A stretch of 18,933 bases of DNA. Source: Lentisphaeria bacterium (lineage in GTDB: Bacteria > Verrucomicrobiota > Lentisphaeria > Oligosphaerales > Oligosphaeraceae). Below, piece by piece: positions 14,879 to 18,933 of this stretch (positions are counted from its first letter, which is position 1; each line of letters starts with the position of its first letter). The position numbers and the translations under genes are program-made. The notes beneath the pieces were generated by a model that was given only the letters and a program-made list of their open reading frames with translations, searched no databases and had not been told where the DNA came from. Location of the stretch: NCBI GenBank assembly GCA_016287975.1, contig JAEEXV010000161.1, forward strand, positions 1 through 18,933, given 5' to 3'.

Positions 14879-15552
14879 CGGGTGAGTTCCTTTTGCAGCA
14901 GCAGAATTTGGTTGATGGTGTTGAAGTCGAAGTCGGGCGGGAGGAGGAGCGCGGCATGGCCTGCGTCGTCCTCCAGGCGGACGGCGGCGATGCCGCCGGG
15001 GGCGAGGTCGAGGTGCGGTGCGCCATCTTGGCAGAAGACCGCGAGGGTGCCGGGTGTGGGGGCGGTGAGGAGGGTGACGGCGGTCCAGGCCTTGTTGAGA
15101 GCAAGCGGGAAGAGCCACTTCTCGGTGAAGAGAACGAGGCGTGCGGGGGCTGGGCGTCGGAGCAGTTCGTCGAGGGCGGCTGGATCGCGGGCGATGCGGA
15201 CGGTCGCATTCGACTGATGGGAGAGACCGAGCGCGCGGAGTTCCGCCTTATGGCATCCGAGGTCGGCGGCGATGCCTTCGAGGGGGCGTTCGGGATGGAT
15301 GCGGAGGCGGGCGACAAGGCGCCCGTCGACTTCGAGGGTGGCGGTCTCCTTGCCTTGGATGGGCGGAAGTTCCAGACGGACGGGGCCTGGCCCGTCGCCC
15401 GCGAGGCGGCGTCCGTGTCCGGAGAGCAGCCGCCAGGAGGAGCGCGCCTGGAAGGGGAGCGTCTGCGCGCGTCCTGACCAGAGGTCATGCGTTGGAAGCG
15501 TGGCGGCCGCGAGCAGGACCGGCAGCAGCAATGGCAGGAGGGAGAGTTTCAT
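14875..15552 (-). CDS. Unrecognised secreted protein, 225 aa
   Basis: The start at 15552 gives a strong signal peptide (MKLSLLPLLLPVLLAAATLP), and its ATGA overlap with the preceding stop supports it. The mature part is about 205 residues, rich in beta-strand signals early (RLELPPIQGKETATLEVDGRLVARLRI) and with a C-terminal segment ending FDFNTINQILLLQKELTR. I see no known domain. A small beta-sandwich or adaptor is plausible. Its stop overlaps the CsgG-like gene start by 4 nt, so the two products are probably made in fixed proportion and act together in the envelope. Confidence 0.8.
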   Translation of the reverse strand: MKLSLLPLLLPVLLAAATLPTHDLWSGRAQTLPFQARSSWRLLSGHGRRLAGDGPGPVRLELPPIQGKETATLEVDGRLVARLRIHPERPLEGIAADLGCHKAELRALGLSHQSNATVRIARDPAALDELLRRPAPARLVLFTEKWLFPLALNKAWTAVTLLTAPTPGTLAVFCQDGAPHLDLAPGGIAAVRLEDDAGHAALLLPPDFDFNTINQILLLQKELTR

Positions 15553-18500
15553 GGTTTCTTGTCGGCAAGGGGGATGGCGAACCACGCGTCATGGCGGAGG
15601 AAATAGAGGCGGTCGCCGGCGCGGAGAAGCGTGTGGGTCAGGGGGAGCCAGAGCATTGGGGAGTTTTCCGCATTGCGGAGATCCTGGCAGGCGGGAGCGG
15701 TGCCGCCGATCCAGAGGCGCCGGGGCGAGAGGGCGAATTGCCGTAGCTCCGACGAGGACTGGATGCCTCCGCCGAAGAGATGCAGCGAATGGCGGAAGGG
15801 CGGCGGGGCGGGCACGCGGGCGAGTTCCTGAAGCCGCCAGGCGGCGGTGTCCAGGCGGAAGATGACGATTTCGCGGTTTCGGCGCGCGGCAAGCAGCGGT
15901 CCGTCTCCTGCGTCAAAGAAGGTGTGGGCGGCGTCGAAGCCCCGGATGGAGAGGACGCATTCGAGGGCGCCGGTGGCGTCGCAGCGCCAGACTTCGCCGA
16001 CGGCGGGGTTTTCCTGGTCGCGCCGTTGCCGGGGAGTGCGCACGAGGAAGCAGACGCCGCCGTCGGGGAGGGCGTGGAGGCCAGTGGCGTAGCCGCCGTG
16101 GTCGAGGGGAGTGCGGCGGTCGAGGCGCTGCTGATCGAAATGCACGCGCCGATCCTTGCCGTCTAGGTCGGTGGAGAGGAGGCCGCCGGGCTGGAGGAAG
16201 AAGAGGCGGCTGGCGGTGATGGCGATTTCCGGTTGCGCGGGGGTGGGAATTCGGATGGTCGCGCGGATGCGGGCGGCGTGGCGGTCGAGGAGGTAGTAGT
16301 AGCCCCGGCCGCCGAAGACGATGAACTCCTTCGTGCAGGCGAGGGAGAAGACGCTGAAGACCGCGCGGCCATGGCGGAAGTGCGGCGCGTGGCCCTCGTC
16401 CGGGAAGGGGATGGGGTCGAGGAGAATGGACACGGTGCCATCCCGGTGGATGGAGGCGAGGAGCATCTCGTCATTGGCGACGAACGGCTGCATGCGCCCC
16501 AGCAGCAGCAGGATGCCGTCGCCATCACGGCAGGCCTGGCAGAGCAGGAGCCGACCGTGGGTTTGGAGCAGGCTTTGGAGGTCGCCGTATTCCAAACGGA
16601 AGGGGCGGTTGACCTCGCGGAAAAGGGCATCCTGCGCCGGGGTGAGCAACGGCGCCTCTTCGGTGCGGTTTGTCCAATCCCAGATGGCGGTGGCGAGATC
16701 GTGCCAGAGGCCTGGGATTTCTTCCCGCGCCTTTTCGCGCGGGCGCTGGCCGCGCGCGTCTGCCTGGCGCACGCATTCGCGCAGTGCGCGGAGGGTGGAT
16801 TCATTGCGCGGGGCGGCAATGGCGGCGTGGAGGAGTTCGGGGAGAGTGGAGGGGGTGGCGGCGCATTCGCGCTGCAGGCATTGCCAGGCGAAGTCGGCGG
16901 GAAGCGCGTGGCGTTCGGCGATCTGCCGATAGGGCGGAAGGGTCAGCGTGCGCTGGATGAAATTGCGCCGGCTGGCTGACGCTTGTCGGTAGCGCTGCGG
17001 CAGTTCATCCTCCACGAGGAACTCCCGGCACCAATCCTGGACGGGGGCGGGCGGCGTGGCCTCCAGGGCGCGCCGCGTGAAGGCAAGGAGGCGTGCCGTG
17101 TGGCGCGCCGTGCGGTCCGGCGAGGCCGCGAGCAGGGCGGGCAACCGCGGATGGCGTTCCAGGGCGCGCAGAAAATGCGGCACGCGTTCCGGCGCGAGCA
17201 GGGCACCCCACGGAAGATGGAAGAGGATGGGGGGCTGGCCGTAGCGGATGGGGCGGTCCGTGGCGTCTGGCGCGAGGCATTTTTCGAGTTCGTCGAGATA
17301 TGCGTCGAGGCGCTCCGTCTCATCAAGGTAGAGGCCGTATTGGAAGTAGATGGTGTCGAGGCAGGTGTTGCCTGAGTTCCAATCGCGGCGCAGTTGGGCT
17401 GGCTTGCCGTCGATGGTGTATTTGGGGGCGTTTCTGCGGCAGTCGGCATGCTGGAGGGCGCGGGCTTCGCGGAGGAGCGTCTCCAGGCGCGGGATGGCGC
17501 GCCGCAACTCGTCGGCCTGTTCGGTCTGCCCGCGCTTTTCGTGGAATGCGATGAGTTCGCGGATGCGTGGGGCGGCGACCGCGAAGTGATGCCAGGCGGA
17601 GTTCGGCAGATAGTCGAGGCGGGTGTCGGGGAAGTCCTGGCGGAATTTGCGCGCGAACGCCAGAATTGCGGATGCGCCCTCGAACCACTGGGCTGTGCCT
17701 GGCTCGCAGGCGATGCGCCGCAAGACCTCATCGGTCAATTCGAGGTATCGGACGATTTCGTTGTCGGGTGCGAGGGCGGCGGCGGCGCGGAGCGCGCGGG
17801 AGCGCTCCTGCGGATTGGGCGAATTCTGGGAGATGTCAAAGAAGCGTGCCGCCTCCTGCCGGCGGTTCGGGGCGGAAAGCGTTGCGAGGCGGAGCGAGCG
17901 GACGAGGGCGTCGGCGAGCAGGGCGGCCTGCGCCTCGGGGGTGTGCAGGAGGTCGCGGGCCTCGAGGCGGAAAAGGAGTTTGCCCGCGCTGTCGGTGCAG
18001 CGCAGTCGGCATTGGATGTCATCCTCCGCGCCAGCGGTCTCGAACTCCAGCGCGAGCAGATGGTGGGAGGCGTCAAGGGGGAATTGCAGATGGGTCAGGT
18101 ATCGTTCGTCGAGGACGCGTCCGAGTTCCGCCCGTTCGAGCAACCGGATGGATTCGTGCTGAAGCAGTTGTCGTTCGAAGCGGGCGAGCCAGGCTTCCAG
18201 GCGGGGACGCTGGCGGTAGTCGACTTGGATGGAGCGGACTTGGGCGAAGGCGAGGCAGTGCGGGGCGGGGGCGTCGTGCTTGGCGATGGCGGCGCGCAGT
18301 TCCTGCAGGAGTTCACGGGTGTGGCCGAGGGCTTCGCCCTGCCAGGCGAAATCGGCGAGACGCGCGCCTGTGCGGGCATGGAAGACGACCATGCGCCCTG
18401 GAACGCGGGTGAAGACGGCGAGGAGGTCGAGGTGCGGAATCGTCTTGGAAAGCCGTTGCGGATCCAGGCGCTGCTCCTGGAGGATTCGGGCGATTTGCGC

Positions 18501-18650
18501 GCGTTCGAGAAGCGCGACCGACGGCTCTTTGGAGAGTTCCGCCTGCAGCAGATCCAGCAGCGGGGCTGGTTCGCCGACGAGGGCGAGGCGCAGCGGAGCC
18601 GCGGCCAGGAACAGCGGCAGGAGAAGCAGGATGGCGGCGGGACGCTTCAC
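15549..18650 (-). CDS. Giant secreted CsgG-like/propeller protein, paralogue D
   Basis: The 1033-residue product starts with GTG at 18650, overlapping the preceding TGA as GTGA; this start yields the signal peptide MKRPAAILLLLPLFLAAAP. Two CsgG-like half-domains are marked by LLERAQI (47-53) and LLERAEL (170-176), 123 residues apart, almost the same spacing as in paralogue A (121). A shared following segment, RRQEAARFFDISQ (263-275), aligns with RGEARNFIYEAWF (261-273) of paralogue A. The middle is helical, and the C-terminal third (from about residue 690) is beta-rich and propeller-like, with segments such as GRLLLCQA, EFIVFGGRGYYYLLD, ASRLFFLQPGGLLSTDL and DRLYFLRHDAWFAIPL. It has no catalytic motif I recognise. 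It heads the secreted part of the operon. A periplasmic or outer-membrane role is inferred from the signal peptide; homology of D and A is judged by eye. Confidence 0.87.
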   Translation of the reverse strand: MKRPAAILLLLPLFLAAAPLRLALVGEPAPLLDLLQAELSKEPSVALLERAQIARILQEQRLDPQRLSKTIPHLDLLAVFTRVPGRMVVFHARTGARLADFAWQGEALGHTRELLQELRAAIAKHDAPAPHCLAFAQVRSIQVDYRQRPRLEAWLARFERQLLQHESIRLLERAELGRVLDERYLTHLQFPLDASHHLLALEFETAGAEDDIQCRLRCTDSAGKLLFRLEARDLLHTPEAQAALLADALVRSLRLATLSAPNRRQEAARFFDISQNSPNPQERSRALRAAAALAPDNEIVRYLELTDEVLRRIACEPGTAQWFEGASAILAFARKFRQDFPDTRLDYLPNSAWHHFAVAAPRIRELIAFHEKRGQTEQADELRRAIPRLETLLREARALQHADCRRNAPKYTIDGKPAQLRRDWNSGNTCLDTIYFQYGLYLDETERLDAYLDELEKCLAPDATDRPIRYGQPPILFHLPWGALLAPERVPHFLRALERHPRLPALLAASPDRTARHTARLLAFTRRALEATPPAPVQDWCREFLVEDELPQRYRQASASRRNFIQRTLTLPPYRQIAERHALPADFAWQCLQRECAATPSTLPELLHAAIAAPRNESTLRALRECVRQADARGQRPREKAREEIPGLWHDLATAIWDWTNRTEEAPLLTPAQDALFREVNRPFRLEYGDLQSLLQTHGRLLLCQACRDGDGILLLLGRMQPFVANDEMLLASIHRDGTVSILLDPIPFPDEGHAPHFRHGRAVFSVFSLACTKEFIVFGGRGYYYLLDRHAARIRATIRIPTPAQPEIAITASRLFFLQPGGLLSTDLDGKDRRVHFDQQRLDRRTPLDHGGYATGLHALPDGGVCFLVRTPRQRRDQENPAVGEVWRCDATGALECVLSIRGFDAAHTFFDAGDGPLLAARRNREIVIFRLDTAAWRLQELARVPAPPPFRHSLHLFGGGIQSSSELRQFALSPRRLWIGGTAPACQDLRNAENSPMLWLPLTHTLLRAGDRLYFLRHDAWFAIPLADKKP

Positions 18651-18928
18651 GTGGCGGGGGTGGCGCGAAGTGGAATCATCTGCACCGCGATGCGGTGGTC
18701 CCTGTCGGTGGCGGCGGCACCGTTCGGCGTCACGGCGAGGATGTCGCGGAGATGCAGTTCTTTCCATCCATCCAGGCGGAGGCGCAGGTCGAAGTCGAGG
18801 ACGGCTTCGTTGTCGCCGCAGCGGCTGACCAGCAGATTCCCCGCGAGGCGGCGGTTGTCGAAGACGAGGTAGTCGTCGGCGTCGCTGGCCAGATCAAGGA
18901 AGGCGACGCGTACTTGATTCTCGTCCAT
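18647..18928 (-). CDS. Small unrecognised protein or C-terminal part of a larger one
   Basis: An ATG at 18928 gives 93 residues with no signal peptide. The sequence is beta-rich and acidic early (VRVAFLDLASDADDYLVFDNRRL), then basic (LRLRLDGWKELHLRDILAV). Only 5 nt upstream are visible (TGATC before the ATG), so I cannot tell whether this is a complete small gene or the end of a longer one running in from the right. Its stop codon overlaps the GTG start of the 1033-residue gene (GTGA), so it belongs to the same operon. Function unknown. Confidence 0.6.
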   Translation of the reverse strand: MDENQVRVAFLDLASDADDYLVFDNRRLAGNLLVSRCGDNEAVLDFDLRLRLDGWKELHLRDILAVTPNGAAATDRDHRIAVQMIPLRATPAT

Positions 18929-18933
18929 GATCA

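Noticed and set aside
18651..18767. N-terminal extension of paralogue D from an ATG at 18767
   Set aside because: It would bury the signal peptide behind 39 basic residues; the GTG at 18650 gives a proper signal peptide and a GTGA coupling.
17394..18872. 492-codon plus-strand frame
   Set aside because: It is antisense to paralogue D and lacks domains or a ribosome site.

Overview
The window is GC-rich, densely coded bacterial DNA. I see eleven protein-coding genes in four transcription blocks and no RNA genes, transposases, phage genes or CRISPR arrays. The gene content suggests a heterotroph of the PVC superphylum (Lentisphaerota, Verrucomicrobiota, Kiritimatiellota or Planctomycetota). The hints are unclassified TIM-barrel glycosidase-like proteins beside an AGE-family epimerase, a CdsA with a Leu-Gly-Gly variant of its signature, and very large secreted CsgG-like/propeller proteins. 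This placement is inferred from family knowledge and is not proven.

Left block, minus strand, 1-6609. cdsA (CDP-diacylglycerol synthase, 6609-5755) and a LOG-family phosphoribohydrolase (5751-5191) are 3 nt apart. A 145-nt gap follows, holding three tandem copies of a 31-nt GC hairpin repeat. Then come an AGE-family sugar epimerase (5045-3861), a cytoplasmic TIM-barrel glycoside-hydrolase-like protein (3839-2316) and a secreted protein (2202 to beyond base 1) with an N-terminal carbohydrate-binding-like region and a probable catalytic barrel. The last three look like a carbohydrate-processing cluster.

Divergent intergenic region, 6610-7048. It is about 440 nt without a gene. It has AT-richer stretches next to both genes, and in its middle a block of degenerate 9-nt repeats, a 31-nt direct repeat and several perfect hairpins.

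Central block, plus strand, 7049-10766. Three tightly coupled genes encode a MoxR-type AAA+ ATPase, a DUF2201-type protein (HExxH metallopeptidase-like domain plus C-terminal VWA-like domain with an intact MIDAS), and an unrecognised 427-residue helical protein with lower GC. The ATPase and the VWA protein probably form a chaperone or remodelling pair; the third protein is the obvious candidate client, adaptor or effector.

Right block, minus strand, 18928-10763. Five genes run E-D-C-B-A. The first four are linked by 4-nt ATGA/GTGA stop-start overlaps and the last follows after 33 nt. Four products carry signal peptides. B is CsgG-like. D (1033 aa) and A (1046 aa) appear to be paralogues, each with two tandem CsgG-like half-domains marked by an LLERAEL-type motif about 122 residues apart, then a long helical middle and a beta-rich, probably propeller, C-terminus. 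This looks like a cell-envelope assembly of a kind I cannot name, and it is my best candidate for an undescribed system. The central and right operons converge with stop codons overlapping by 2 nt.
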